Assembly: GCF_042665095.1 (NCBI RefSeq)
Contig: NZ_JBHTBV010000006.1
DNA length: 64,000 bases
Strand: one strand, 5' to 3'
Source: Gordonibacter pamelaeae
GTDB taxonomy: Bacteria; Actinomycetota; Coriobacteriia; Coriobacteriales; Eggerthellaceae
A model generated the notes under the pieces. That model saw only the letters and a program-made list of their open reading frames with translations. It was not told the DNA's origin and searched no databases. The position numbers were made by a program, and so were the translations under genes. This document shows, one piece after another, positions 8,437 through 15,913 of this stretch (position 1 is its first letter; the number at the start of each line of letters is the position of its first letter).

Positions 8437-8495
8437 GTTGGTTACGGGCCGTAACCAACTGCTACCACGCAAACGGTTACAATATGTAACGGTTT
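8437..8495. promoter_or_regulatory. Tandem palindromic operator candidate (GTTAC boxes)
   Basis: First palindrome: GTTGGTTACGG (8437-8447) and its exact complement at 8449-8459, one base between them. Second: AAACGGTTAC (8471-8480) and GTAACGGTTT (8486-8495), pairing at 9 of 10 positions. Four GTTAC half-sites lie 50-110 bases upstream of the -10 of the two-component operon, a usual place for activator binding. The regulator itself or an unlinked factor could be the ligand. Confidence 0.5.
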
Positions 8496-8692
8496 GCCCC
8501 CGGACAATCCCCTGTTGCACGTGGCAGCCAAGTTGTCCGACGGCGCACGGGGCGTACGTCACGCGCGTTGAAAGCACGACCTGGGGTTTCGCGCGAGCGA
8601 ACCGCCACGTCCGAGCGAAGCCCGTCCTTTTCCGCCTACGCGTACGCAGGTAGCAGGAAGACAGAAGAGAACCGCCCCCATCTGTCCGCAGC

Positions 8693-8914
8693 TTAGCTCC
8701 GCAGCTTCTTCCACTTGCGGATCTTGCTGAGGAACGACTTGAACGGCGCGACGGTGTTCGTGTGGACCCACTTCCACACCGGCCACATCGACGGGGTCGA
8801 CTGCGCCCACTTCCGGCCGCCCGGCTCGAACAGCTCGTCGTCGGAGAACCCGTCGACCCACTCCGCGAGCGCGTCCACGTCGGCCGAAAACGCGGCGGCC
8901 TCGAAGCCGCCGCG
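8693..8914 (-). pseudogene. Remnant of a ClbS/DfsB-family gene (C-terminal end only)
   Basis: An open frame of about 70 codons reads like the C-terminal third of four-helix ClbS/DfsB proteins: VDGFSDDELFEPGGRKW, WPVWKWVHTNTVAPFKSF and SKIRKWKKL. Members of this family run to roughly 150-180 residues; here the N-terminal part is missing, and an in-frame TGA stands at 8915-8917 just after the ffh stop. The only initiators are a GTG at 8878 and others without a ribosome site, and the ffh terminator hairpin overlaps its beginning. I infer a decayed gene. A functional 61-residue peptide cannot be ruled out. Confidence 0.6.
8887..8914 (-). terminator. Rho-independent terminator of ffh
   Basis: Minus strand: CGCGGCGGC (8914-8906), six-base loop TTCGAG, GCCGCCGCG (8899-8891), then TTTT (8890-8887). 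It begins 7 bases after the ffh stop codon. Confidence 0.65.
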
Positions 8915-8920
8915 TCACGC

Positions 8921-10336
8921 CTATTCGCCCATCATGTCCTGGAGTTTCTTGATGTCGGCCATGCTCATGCCCCCCATGCCGGGCAGGCCCATGCGACGCC
9001 GGCGGCCCTTCTTGCCCTTCTTGCCCTTCTTGCCGCCTTGCAGGTCCTCAACGGCGGGCATCATCTTCTTCATCATCTTCTTCGTCTCGTTGAACTTCTT
9101 GATCAGCTGGTTCACGTCCGAGACGGTCACGCCGGCGCCGGCGGCGATGCGGGCGCGCCGCGAGCCGTTCAGCAGATCGGGCTTCTCGCGCTCGGCCTTG
9201 GTCATGGAGTTGATGATGACCTCCATATGGTCGAGCGCCCCCTCGTCCACCTGGCCCTGCGACATGGCCTTGTCGCCGCCGGGCAGCGCGCTGATCAGCT
9301 TCGATATGCCGCCCATCTTGCGTATCTGACGGTTCATGTCGATGAAGTCGTTGAGCGTGAGGTTCGCGCGCATCATGCGCTCGGCCTGCTCCTGCTCCAC
9401 CTCTTCCTGCTGCACCTTGACGGCGCTCTCGATGAGGCTGACCACGTCGCCCATCCCAAGTATCCGCTTCGCCATGCGGTCGGGATGGAACTCCTCGAGG
9501 GAATCCGGCTTCTCGCCGGACGAGATGAACTTGATGGGCTTGCCGGTGACCTGCTTGATGGACAGCGCGCCGCCGCCGCGGGCGTCGCCGTCCATCTTGG
9601 ACATGATAACGCCGTCGAAGTCCACGCGCTCGGCGAAGGCGGCCGACACGTTCACCACGTCCTGGCCGGTCATGGCGTCCACCACCATGAGGATCTGGTC
9701 GGGCTTGACCGCCCGCTTGATGGCCTCGGCCTCGTCCATCATCTCGTCGTCCACGTGCAAACGGCCCGCCGTGTCCACGATGACCACGTCGCGCAGGTTG
9801 TCGATGGCGTCCTGGACGCCCTCGGTGGCGATGCGCACCGGGTCCTGCCCGTCGCCGCGGTACACGCGCACGCCGATCTCGCCGCCGAGGGTCTGCAGCT
9901 GGTCGGCCGCGGCGGGACGGTACACGTCGCAGGCCACGAGCAGGGGCGAGTGGTTCTCCTGCTTCAGGCGGTAGGCCAGCTTCGCGGCGGCCGTCGTCTT
10001 GCCGGAGCCCTGCAGGCCCACGAGCATGATGACGTTGGGGATACGGCTGCCCAGGACGAGCTTGCTGTCCGTGCGGCCCAAGAGCTCGGTGAGCTCGTCG
10101 AGCACGATCTTGATGACGTTCTGCGCCGGCGTGAGCGAGTCGAGCACCTCCGCCTCCAGGCAGCGCTCCTTCGTGCGGGCGATGAAGCCCTTCACCACCT
10201 TGAAGTTCACGTCGGCTTCCAGAAGCGCCATGCGGATCTCGCGCATGGCGTCGTTGATGTCGTCCTCGGTCAGGCGGCCCTTGCCGCGCAGCCCGCTGAA
10301 TATGCCCTGAAGGCGTTCGGAGAGGTTCTCGAGCAT
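8921..10336 (-). CDS. ffh: Signal recognition particle protein Ffh (SRP54)
   Basis: GTPase of the signal recognition particle that, with 4.5S/SRP RNA and FtsY, brings nascent membrane proteins to the translocon. Length 471. NG domain: GLQGSGKTTAAAK (P-loop), DTAGRLHVD (G3) and SKMDGDARGG (G4). The methionine-rich M domain carries the RNA-binding turn SRRARIAAGAG and ends in a Lys/Gly-rich tract (GKKGKKGKKGRRRR) plus GLPGMGGMS. Its own -10 element is 45 bases upstream and a terminator follows directly, so it is transcribed alone. The receptor ftsY is 3 kb away on the same strand. Confidence 0.97.
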   Translation of the reverse strand: MLENLSERLQGIFSGLRGKGRLTEDDINDAMREIRMALLEADVNFKVVKGFIARTKERCLEAEVLDSLTPAQNVIKIVLDELTELLGRTDSKLVLGSRIPNVIMLVGLQGSGKTTAAAKLAYRLKQENHSPLLVACDVYRPAAADQLQTLGGEIGVRVYRGDGQDPVRIATEGVQDAIDNLRDVVIVDTAGRLHVDDEMMDEAEAIKRAVKPDQILMVVDAMTGQDVVNVSAAFAERVDFDGVIMSKMDGDARGGGALSIKQVTGKPIKFISSGEKPDSLEEFHPDRMAKRILGMGDVVSLIESAVKVQQEEVEQEQAERMMRANLTLNDFIDMNRQIRKMGGISKLISALPGGDKAMSQGQVDEGALDHMEVIINSMTKAEREKPDLLNGSRRARIAAGAGVTVSDVNQLIKKFNETKKMMKKMMPAVEDLQGGKKGKKGKKGRRRRMGLPGMGGMSMADIKKLQDMMGE

Positions 10337-10380
10337 GGAAGTGCGCTCCCGTCGTCGGTCATGTTGTTCGCTAGAGGGAG

Positions 10381-10386
10381 ATTATA
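10381..10386 (-). promoter_or_regulatory. -10 element of ffh
   Basis: Perfect TATAAT on the minus strand, 45 bases before the ffh ATG. A recognisable -35 is lacking. Confidence 0.5.
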
Positions 10387-10488
10387 CTTGAACCCCGCCG
10401 CCCAAGGCGAACTTCACCTTTTCAACGAGCAAAACGAGTGTCCATTGTGAAAACTGCGATTGAGCAGATAAGCTTAGGTGTTCAAGCA

Positions 10489-10517
10489 TTGCATAACTAA
10501 TACGCTAATATTTATAA
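10489..10517 (+). promoter_or_regulatory. Promoter of the HipA-like gene
   Basis: TTGCAT (10489-10494), 17-base spacer, TTATAA (10512-10517) within an AT-rich block. The leader to the ATG at 10648 would be about 125 bases. Confidence 0.5.
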
Positions 10518-10647
10518 ATCATTCTATCCCAAGGATGGGCGTTCGGAACTTCAGACTGCCCAAACGGACACAATCGGTTCAACTTGCACCGATACTTTGG
10601 CCCGCTATACCAATTCGCCCCCTTGCCCTCCATGGTAGAATGGCCGC

Positions 10648-11874
10648 ATGGACGAAGCTCGGACATACCGGTTGAAGCTCTTCGACGCCGACGTGGCGCG
10701 GTTCACGCTTGCGCGCGATGCGCGCACGGGGGCGCGTTGCACGAACATCGAGGTTGACAAAGAAAAACGTCATCTGCTCCCCTTTCGCATGGCAGGCGAG
10801 CCCGCCTCGGTGGATCGTTGGATCCGGGCGCGCACCATCTCGAAGAACCGGACGTACGCCTCGCGTATCGTGCGGCAGTACGGCATCCACCTCGACGACC
10901 CCATCCAGATCCTCGACGTCTGCAACGCGCTTTCCCTGAACGACGCCTATTGGGTCGTTCCCGATGACTCGAACGCGACATTCGCCGAGAAGAACCTCTA
11001 CGAGAACAATTTTGACGACCTGGTCGCGACCGTAGCCTTCTCGGGCGTCGTCGACTTGTCCCGAACGCCGGCCGGGCCCTCCGGCGAGCTCACCACCAGC
11101 GGCCAGTTCCCTAAGGCATGGCGCATCCACGAAGGGAAACGGTTCCTCTACAAAGCGGGTTCCCTCAACACGAATGGGCTGGAGCCGTTCGCCGAACATT
11201 TCGCAGCCCAGCTAGCCGAAGCGCTCGGAATCTACCATATCCCCTACGACCTTGCTGAATGGCACGGATCGTTATGCAGCGCCTGCCCGCTGTTCACCAG
11301 CCGCGAAACAGGCTTCACGCCCTTCGCGGCCACGTTCGGCGTCCTGCCGTTCGAGGAGGCCGCAGCCGTGTACTTAGAGCTGGGCGAGGAGGCGTTCAAC
11401 CTGTTCACAGGCATGTCAGTACTTGACGCGCTCACCGCCAACGACGACCGGCACCTGAACAACTTCGGCTTCCTCTTCGACAACGCCTCGCGGCGCGTGA
11501 CCGGCGCGGCACCGGTGTTCGACAACAACCTGGCGCTGTTCATGCGCGACATCGATTCGGGCTTGACCGCCGCCGACCTTGCTTCCACGGCGGCGTGGTA
11601 CCGCGGCCACATGGACGTGACGCTGGACTACCAGGCAGAATATCTGATGACCGCAGACATGAAAGATCGCCTCGCGCTCCTGCGCGGATTCGAGTTCGCA
11701 CCGCATCCCGTCCATGCCCTTGCGGACGGATACGTCGATCTCCTCAACGAGTACATCCGGCTGCGGGTGGAGCATCTGCTCGCCTTGCCGACGGTAAATG
11801 CAGCCGACCTTCGCCGCAAGCTGCAGCGCGTGCCGGATACGCGAGCAGCGGATCCCTTCGCGCCCGAACGGTGA
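10648..11874 (+). CDS. HipA-like kinase-fold protein, orphan
   Basis: 408 residues. The C-terminal half has the HipA kinase pattern: GQFPKAWRIHEGKRFLYKAG (ATP-lysine region), EHFAAQLAEALGI, the catalytic loop LTANDDRHLNNFGFL and the metal-binding APVFDNN. HipA proteins phosphorylate substrates such as glutamyl-tRNA synthetase and act as toxins; no HipB-type HTH partner is next to this one. The first 130 residues, ending in NLYENNFDD, are not a recognised HipA N-domain. It stands alone, divergent from ffh, and has a long AT-rich leader, consistent with acquisition by transfer. The substrate is unknown; a non-toxin kinase role is equally possible. Confidence 0.7.
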   Translation: MDEARTYRLKLFDADVARFTLARDARTGARCTNIEVDKEKRHLLPFRMAGEPASVDRWIRARTISKNRTYASRIVRQYGIHLDDPIQILDVCNALSLNDAYWVVPDDSNATFAEKNLYENNFDDLVATVAFSGVVDLSRTPAGPSGELTTSGQFPKAWRIHEGKRFLYKAGSLNTNGLEPFAEHFAAQLAEALGIYHIPYDLAEWHGSLCSACPLFTSRETGFTPFAATFGVLPFEEAAAVYLELGEEAFNLFTGMSVLDALTANDDRHLNNFGFLFDNASRRVTGAAPVFDNNLALFMRDIDSGLTAADLASTAAWYRGHMDVTLDYQAEYLMTADMKDRLALLRGFEFAPHPVHALADGYVDLLNEYIRLRVEHLLALPTVNAADLRRKLQRVPDTRAADPFAPER

Positions 11875-11895
11875 TGCCCCTCTTCTTGCCGCTCC

Positions 11896-12372
11896 TTATG
11901 CCGCGAACGCGATGGTGCCGCCGTAGATGGCGTAGCCCTGCTGGGCGCTCGTGACGTAGACGCTCTCCACGTGGAGCGCCGCCTTCAAATCGTCGACGAG
12001 GCCGAGCACCTCCTGCTCGCCCGCATGGATGCCGGTGTACACGAGCGTGCCGTTCTCCACCAGATTGCCCGCATCATCGGTGTAGCCGCCTTGCGCCTCG
12101 ATCACGGTGTAGCCTTCGCCCGTAGCGGAGACGAGCGGCGTGGCCAGGGCCTTCGCCTCGTCGAACGAAAGCTCCTGCGCGCCTGTGTCCGCATCGGCCA
12201 GCCCCACGTACAGCGTGAACGCGACGCCCTCCTGCGTGGTGACCTTGTTCACAAGGCCGATACCCGACCCGCCTGACGGCTCCGACGTGGTGCATCCAGC
12301 CAGCACGCCGCCACCGAAAGCAACAACCGCCAGCACCGTCGCGAGTAAGCCCGCCCTCGCCTTCGCGTTCAT
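11896..12372 (-). CDS. Predicted lipoprotein of unknown function
   Basis: 158 residues with a lipoprotein signal: basic start MNAKARAG, hydrophobic core VLAVVAFGGGV, lipobox LAGC with the modified cysteine near residue 26. The mature part opens with a Ser/Gly linker and contains FTLYVGLADADTG and GYTVIEAQGGY, which recall the DUF3574 fold; I cannot confirm this without a profile search. It likely sits on the outer face of the membrane. It converges with the HipA-like gene and ends 21 bases from it. Confidence 0.65.
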   Translation of the reverse strand: MNAKARAGLLATVLAVVAFGGGVLAGCTTSEPSGGSGIGLVNKVTTQEGVAFTLYVGLADADTGAQELSFDEAKALATPLVSATGEGYTVIEAQGGYTDDAGNLVENGTLVYTGIHAGEQEVLGLVDDLKAALHVESVYVTSAQQGYAIYGGTIAFAA

Positions 12373-12489
12373 CCGCTACTCCTTTCGCCTCCCCGGCGGG
12401 AGATTCGCTTTTCGCGCAATGGTAGGGATTGCCAGACAGCGGTGCAAGCGAAGCGCATAAACAGTCGACAAAAGCGCGAAACAGGTTCC

Positions 12490-13476
12490 TCAGAAGTACC
12501 GCCGTAGGCCGTCCTCGCCCACCTCGCGGCGGATGCGGCCGCGGTCGACCAGGTGGTCGAGGATCACGAGGCCCTCCATGAGGATGCACCAGCGCTGCAC
12601 GAACGAGATGTCCTCCCAACGGCCGTGAGGCACGTTCCACTTTATGCGGCGGATCACCTGCTCGCCGGTCAGGCCCGGGCCGGCGGCCACGATGCCCGCG
12701 GCCTCCTCCAGGCGCTCGCGGTGATGGGCGTCCAGCCAGTCGATGCGCTCGGCGAAGTCGTCGCGCGGCTCGCCGTGCGACACGAACAGGCGCGAGCAGC
12801 CGAGCGCACGCACCTTCGCCAGGCTGTCGAGGTAGGCCTGCAGGGCGTCGGCGCCGTCGGGGAAGAGCGCGATGCCCGGCGAGATGACGAACAGCACGTG
12901 GTCGCCGCCGAACAGCACGCCCGAGTCGGGCTCGAACAATGCGAGATGACCCGGCGTGTGGCCCGGCACCTCGATCACCCGGAAGCGGAAGCGTCCGACG
13001 GCCACCTCGTCGCCCTCCGAGACGAACGTCGCGCGCACGCGGCCGGGATCGAACAACGGCGGCTCCACGGCGTACCGCGCGTAGCCCGAGGCGTCGCCCG
13101 CGCCCACGCCCTCCGCCAGGAGCCGGCGGCGCGAGGCGTCGAAGGCCGTCGAGGCGCGCGAGGCGCGGGCGGCCTCGAAGTCCACGGCGCTCATGAGCAC
13201 CGGCGCGCCGTCAGGCACGATGCGGTCGACCAGCCCCGCATGGTCCAGGTGCAGGTGCGTGAGGAAGAACGTCGCCCGCGCGCGGTCGATCCCCAGCTCG
13301 TCGAGGGACGCGTCGAGCACGGCCGCGCCCTCGTCGGTGGGAGCGCCCGTGTCCACCACGAGGGCCTCGCCGCCGTCCATCACGACGAAGCAGTTCGTAG
13401 CGCTCGTGCTCACGTTGGCGAACGGCACCTTGACCTCGAACACGTCGGGGCCGGAGTGCACCTGGGCGAAGGGCAT
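12490..13476 (-). CDS. Metallo-beta-lactamase-fold hydrolase
   Basis: 328-residue soluble hydrolase. The zinc-binding signature is THLHLDHAG; further ligands are in VPGHTPGHLALFE and GGDHVLFV, and a late His in LFVSHGEPRD. A C-terminal helical tail of about 80 residues (EQVIRRIKWNVPHGRWEDI, then DHLVDRGRIRREV) resembles the winged-helix tail of LACTB2-type or hydroxyacylglutathione hydrolase relatives. The substrate cannot be told. The gene begins 6 bases after the ftsY stop, so both are co-transcribed. Confidence 0.88.
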   Translation of the reverse strand: MPFAQVHSGPDVFEVKVPFANVSTSATNCFVVMDGGEALVVDTGAPTDEGAAVLDASLDELGIDRARATFFLTHLHLDHAGLVDRIVPDGAPVLMSAVDFEAARASRASTAFDASRRRLLAEGVGAGDASGYARYAVEPPLFDPGRVRATFVSEGDEVAVGRFRFRVIEVPGHTPGHLALFEPDSGVLFGGDHVLFVISPGIALFPDGADALQAYLDSLAKVRALGCSRLFVSHGEPRDDFAERIDWLDAHHRERLEEAAGIVAAGPGLTGEQVIRRIKWNVPHGRWEDISFVQRWCILMEGLVILDHLVDRGRIRREVGEDGLRRYF

Positions 13477-13482
13477 GCGCCC

Positions 13483-14403
13483 TTACTCCCGCTCGTCGAA
13501 GTCGCCCACGAGGGCGCGGGCGAAGTCGTGCGCGTCGAAGTCCTTGAGGTCGTCGAGGCCCTCTCCCACGCCGATCTTGAGCACCGGCAGCTCCAGCTCG
13601 TGGGACACCGCGAGCGCGATGCCGCCCTTCGCGGTGCCGTCGAGCTTCGTGACGATCACGCCGTCCAGATCGAGCGCGCGGTCGAACTCGCGGGCCTGCT
13701 GCAGGCCGTTCTGGCCGGTGGTGGCGTCGATGACGAGCACGGTGTACACGGGCAGCTGCGAGCGCTTGCGCACCACGGCCACCACCTTCTCCAGCTCGCG
13801 CATGAGGTCGGCCGACGTGTGCAGGCGCCCGGCCGTGTCCACCAGCACGAGGTCGGCGCCCTCCTGCTCGGCGCGCTCGAGGGTGTCGTAGCACACGCTC
13901 GCCGGGTCGCTGCCGCGCTCGCGCGTGCACACGGGCACGTTCGCGCGCCGCGCCCACACCTCCAGCTGCTCGATGGCCGCTGCGCGGAACGTATCGGCGC
14001 TGCCCAGGAGCACCGTGCGGCCCGCGTCGGTCGCCTCCTTGGCGAGCTTGCCCACCGTGGTGGTCTTGCCCGTGCCGTTGATGCCCACGAACAGCACCAC
14101 GGCCGGCCCGCCGCCGAGCACGTCCTCGCCGCCGGGCGTGAACGTGGAGGCTATCTGGTCGTTCAGCAGGTCGAGCACCGCGTATGCATCGGGAAGCGCC
14201 CGTCTTGTGGCCTGGTCGCGAAGGTTCTCCACGATCTCGCTGGCTGCCGCGCCCCCGATGTCGGCCAGGATGAGCGTCTCCTCCAGGCCGTCCCAGAACT
14301 CGTCGTCCAGATCCGGGCCGCGGTCCAGAAGGACGTTCATCTGCTCTTTGAACTTGTCGCGCGAGCGGGAGAGCCCCTCGCTTATCCTATCGAAAAATCC
14401 CAT
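13483..14403 (-). CDS. ftsY: SRP receptor FtsY
   Basis: Membrane-associated GTPase that docks the signal recognition particle. 306 residues, a short form without the long acidic A domain. The NG domain shows GINGTGKTTTVGKLA (P-loop), DTAGRLHTS (G3), TKLDGTAKGG (G4) and the SRP-specific insertion box between them. ATG 14403 follows GAAAGGAG. Ffh, its partner, is in the same window. Downstream, the MBL-fold gene is 6 bases away. Confidence 0.96.
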   Translation of the reverse strand: MGFFDRISEGLSRSRDKFKEQMNVLLDRGPDLDDEFWDGLEETLILADIGGAAASEIVENLRDQATRRALPDAYAVLDLLNDQIASTFTPGGEDVLGGGPAVVLFVGINGTGKTTTVGKLAKEATDAGRTVLLGSADTFRAAAIEQLEVWARRANVPVCTRERGSDPASVCYDTLERAEQEGADLVLVDTAGRLHTSADLMRELEKVVAVVRKRSQLPVYTVLVIDATTGQNGLQQAREFDRALDLDGVIVTKLDGTAKGGIALAVSHELELPVLKIGVGEGLDDLKDFDAHDFARALVGDFDERE

Positions 14404-14457
14404 GTGCGGGCTCCTTTCTCAACAACCTGAACAGTGTATCCCAAATAGGGCCGCACG

Positions 14458-15015
14458 TCAGCGGCGCGGGTCCGCTTCCTGCTCGGCGTGGATCTTGCGC
14501 AAGGAGCGCGTATACCCGACGAAGGGGAAGAGCGAGAGAACGAACCCGGACGCGAGGGCCACGCACGCTGCGAGGCAGGCCCACGACGCCGGCTCGTTGC
14601 CCTGGGCAGAAAGCCGCGCCTGGAGCACGAAGAGCAACGCCGCGGCAACCGCGCAGAGGAGCGCGCGCACGCCCAGGCCCTTCCGGCTCTCCCGAAGCGT
14701 CTCCGCCTCCGCGTCGTCATCGGTGTACAAGGGGGTCGTGCCGGCCTCGGCGCGCACGATCTGCCAGCCGGACCCCAGCACGACGGGTTCCCAGCCGCCG
14801 AGGCCGTAGAGCTCCCGCGCCTCCTCGGAGAAGTCGCGCTGGAAGTCCACCGCGTAGTCGTAGTCGTGCGGCTCGCCCTGCTCGAAGCGGTACAGGAGCG
14901 CCCGGTTGATGCCGCGCACATGCCAGCCCTTCGCGCTCATGCGCTTGAGCATGGCCATGTCGTGCCCGGGCATGATCGCCAAGCCCCCGCACATCCTATA
15001 GGTCGTCTTCGCCAT
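14458..15015 (-). CDS. DUF2812-domain membrane protein
   Basis: 185 residues. The N-terminal half (MLKRMSAKGWHVRGINRALLYRFEQGE, shown in part, then YDYAVDFQRDF) is the DUF2812 domain, whose role is unknown but which is regularly found next to PadR regulators. The C-terminal half has two membrane segments (about 120-140 and 148-170). ATG 15015 lies inside the end of the padR gene (20-base overlap), so the two are translated together and the protein may modulate or be controlled by that regulator. Confidence 0.75.
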   Translation of the reverse strand: MAKTTYRMCGGLAIMPGHDMAMLKRMSAKGWHVRGINRALLYRFEQGEPHDYDYAVDFQRDFSEEARELYGLGGWEPVVLGSGWQIVRAEAGTTPLYTDDDAEAETLRESRKGLGVRALLCAVAAALLFVLQARLSAQGNEPASWACLAACVALASGFVLSLFPFVGYTRSLRKIHAEQEADPRR

Positions 15016-15391
15016 GCCCCTCCTCGCCTGCCCCGGCACCGGCGCCATCGTCCTCCCTGCCCAGCAGCCCCTCGGCGAGCGCCAGCAGCCGCCGGCGCCG
15101 CTCGAAGTCGCGCCGCAGCACCGCGCGGCCCTCGTCGGTTGCCGCGTAGCGGATGCGGCCCTCCCCCTCGGGCCCCTCGGCCGCGTCGGCGAACTCCGCG
15201 ATCCAGCCCGCGCCTTTGAGCTTCTTGAGCGTCGTGTACATGGTGGCCGGCCCTATCTCCACCGTGCCCTGCGTGGACTCCCTGATGCCCTGCATGATCC
15301 GGTAGCCGTGCGCCGGCTCGAGCGTGGCCAAGAGGATCAGGAAGATGCTGTCGGACAGCTCCCCCGTCTCGTACGGGCTCCTCTTCGCCAT
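14996..15391 (-). CDS. PadR-family transcriptional regulator
   Basis: 131-residue winged-helix repressor. The DNA-binding part spans residues 10-85: IFLILLATLEPAHGYRI, then TVEIGPATMYTTLKKLKGAG, and RIRYAATDEGRAVLRRD. The C-terminus is a short dimerisation helix followed by a Gly/Ala/Glu-rich tail. It controls, by family habit, its own operon in response to a ligand; the promoter with repeated ATAGTA boxes is immediately upstream. Confidence 0.9.
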   Translation of the reverse strand: MAKRSPYETGELSDSIFLILLATLEPAHGYRIMQGIRESTQGTVEIGPATMYTTLKKLKGAGWIAEFADAAEGPEGEGRIRYAATDEGRAVLRRDFERRRRLLALAEGLLGREDDGAGAGAGEEGHGEDDL

Positions 15392-15419
15392 TTCGCTCCC
15401 TCTACTATATCAATGATGG

Positions 15420-15448
15420 ATACTATGCTACAATCAGCCTGCTTGCAA
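15420..15448 (-). promoter_or_regulatory. Promoter of the padR-DUF2812 pair
   Basis: Minus strand TTGCAA (15448-15443), 17 bases, TAGTAT (15425-15420). Two ATAGTA direct repeats (one in the -10, one about 17 bases downstream) could be operator half-sites. The ribosome site AGAGGGAG follows. Confidence 0.5.
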
Positions 15449-15500
15449 GCGAATACTTTCGGTTCCCACTATACTCTATCTGGAAATGGAGCGTCTCATC

Positions 15501-15851
15501 ATGGCTGAAGAGCATTTGGAAGCTGCGGCAAGCGGGCAGGCGGAAGGCTGGTTCGAGCAGAGGAAGGACCCCGGGTTTCGCAAGCGGCAAGATGCGAGCC
15601 TGTTCCAGACGATAACCCTGGTCATGCTGCCCTTCATCTGGGCGGGTTTCGTCTACTCGCTGGTCACGGGCAACGAGAGCAACATGAACGGCTACTCGCT
15701 CATGATCCTCTTCTTCTCGTTGCTGAACGCAGACGTGCTGGTCAAGGGCGAGAAGCTGTCGAACAAGGTGCTCGACGTGCTGGCGAAGGCCAACTGCGTG
15801 CTGTTCTTCGCCTGGGCCCTCGCCAACATCGTCTACCTGCTGGTGAAGTAG
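15501..15851 (+). CDS. Small membrane protein, unknown family
   Basis: 116 residues with three predicted membrane helices (about residues 27-47 TITLVMLPFIWAGFVYSLV, 56-72 and 92-113). The N-terminal 25 residues are charged. I do not recognise the family. ATG 15501 has GGAG nine bases upstream; an alternative ATG at 15486 has none. A -10-like TATACT lies at 15470-15475. It is divergent from padR and convergent with smc, so it may be a target of the PadR regulator. Confidence 0.65.
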   Translation: MAEEHLEAAASGQAEGWFEQRKDPGFRKRQDASLFQTITLVMLPFIWAGFVYSLVTGNESNMNGYSLMILFFSLLNADVLVKGEKLSNKVLDVLAKANCVLFFAWALANIVYLLVK

Positions 15852-15913
15852 GCGAGGCGGCCGCGGCGGGGGTGCGGCCATCGCCCGCTCCCCCTCCCGC
15901 ACGCACGTTGAAG

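Larger units (their letters stand above)
8348..8692. other. Gene-free stretch upstream of the two-component operon
   Basis: 345 bases with no coding signal. It contains the -10 element for the regulator gene (8383-8388) and two palindromes built on GTTAC/GTAAC (8437-8459 and 8471-8495). The remaining 200 bases toward the ClbS-type remnant show nothing I can name. Confidence 0.5.
10337..10647. other. Divergent intergenic stretch between ffh and the HipA-like gene
   Basis: 311 bases, AT-rich for this genome between about 10440 and 10620. It carries the ffh -10 element (10381-10386, minus strand) and a good promoter reading toward the kinase gene (10489-10517, plus strand). No gene is visible. 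Confidence 0.5.

Noticed and set aside
12553..14430. 625-codon plus-strand frame opposite the MBL-fold and ftsY genes
   Set aside because: Same reason; the opposite genes are well-known families.
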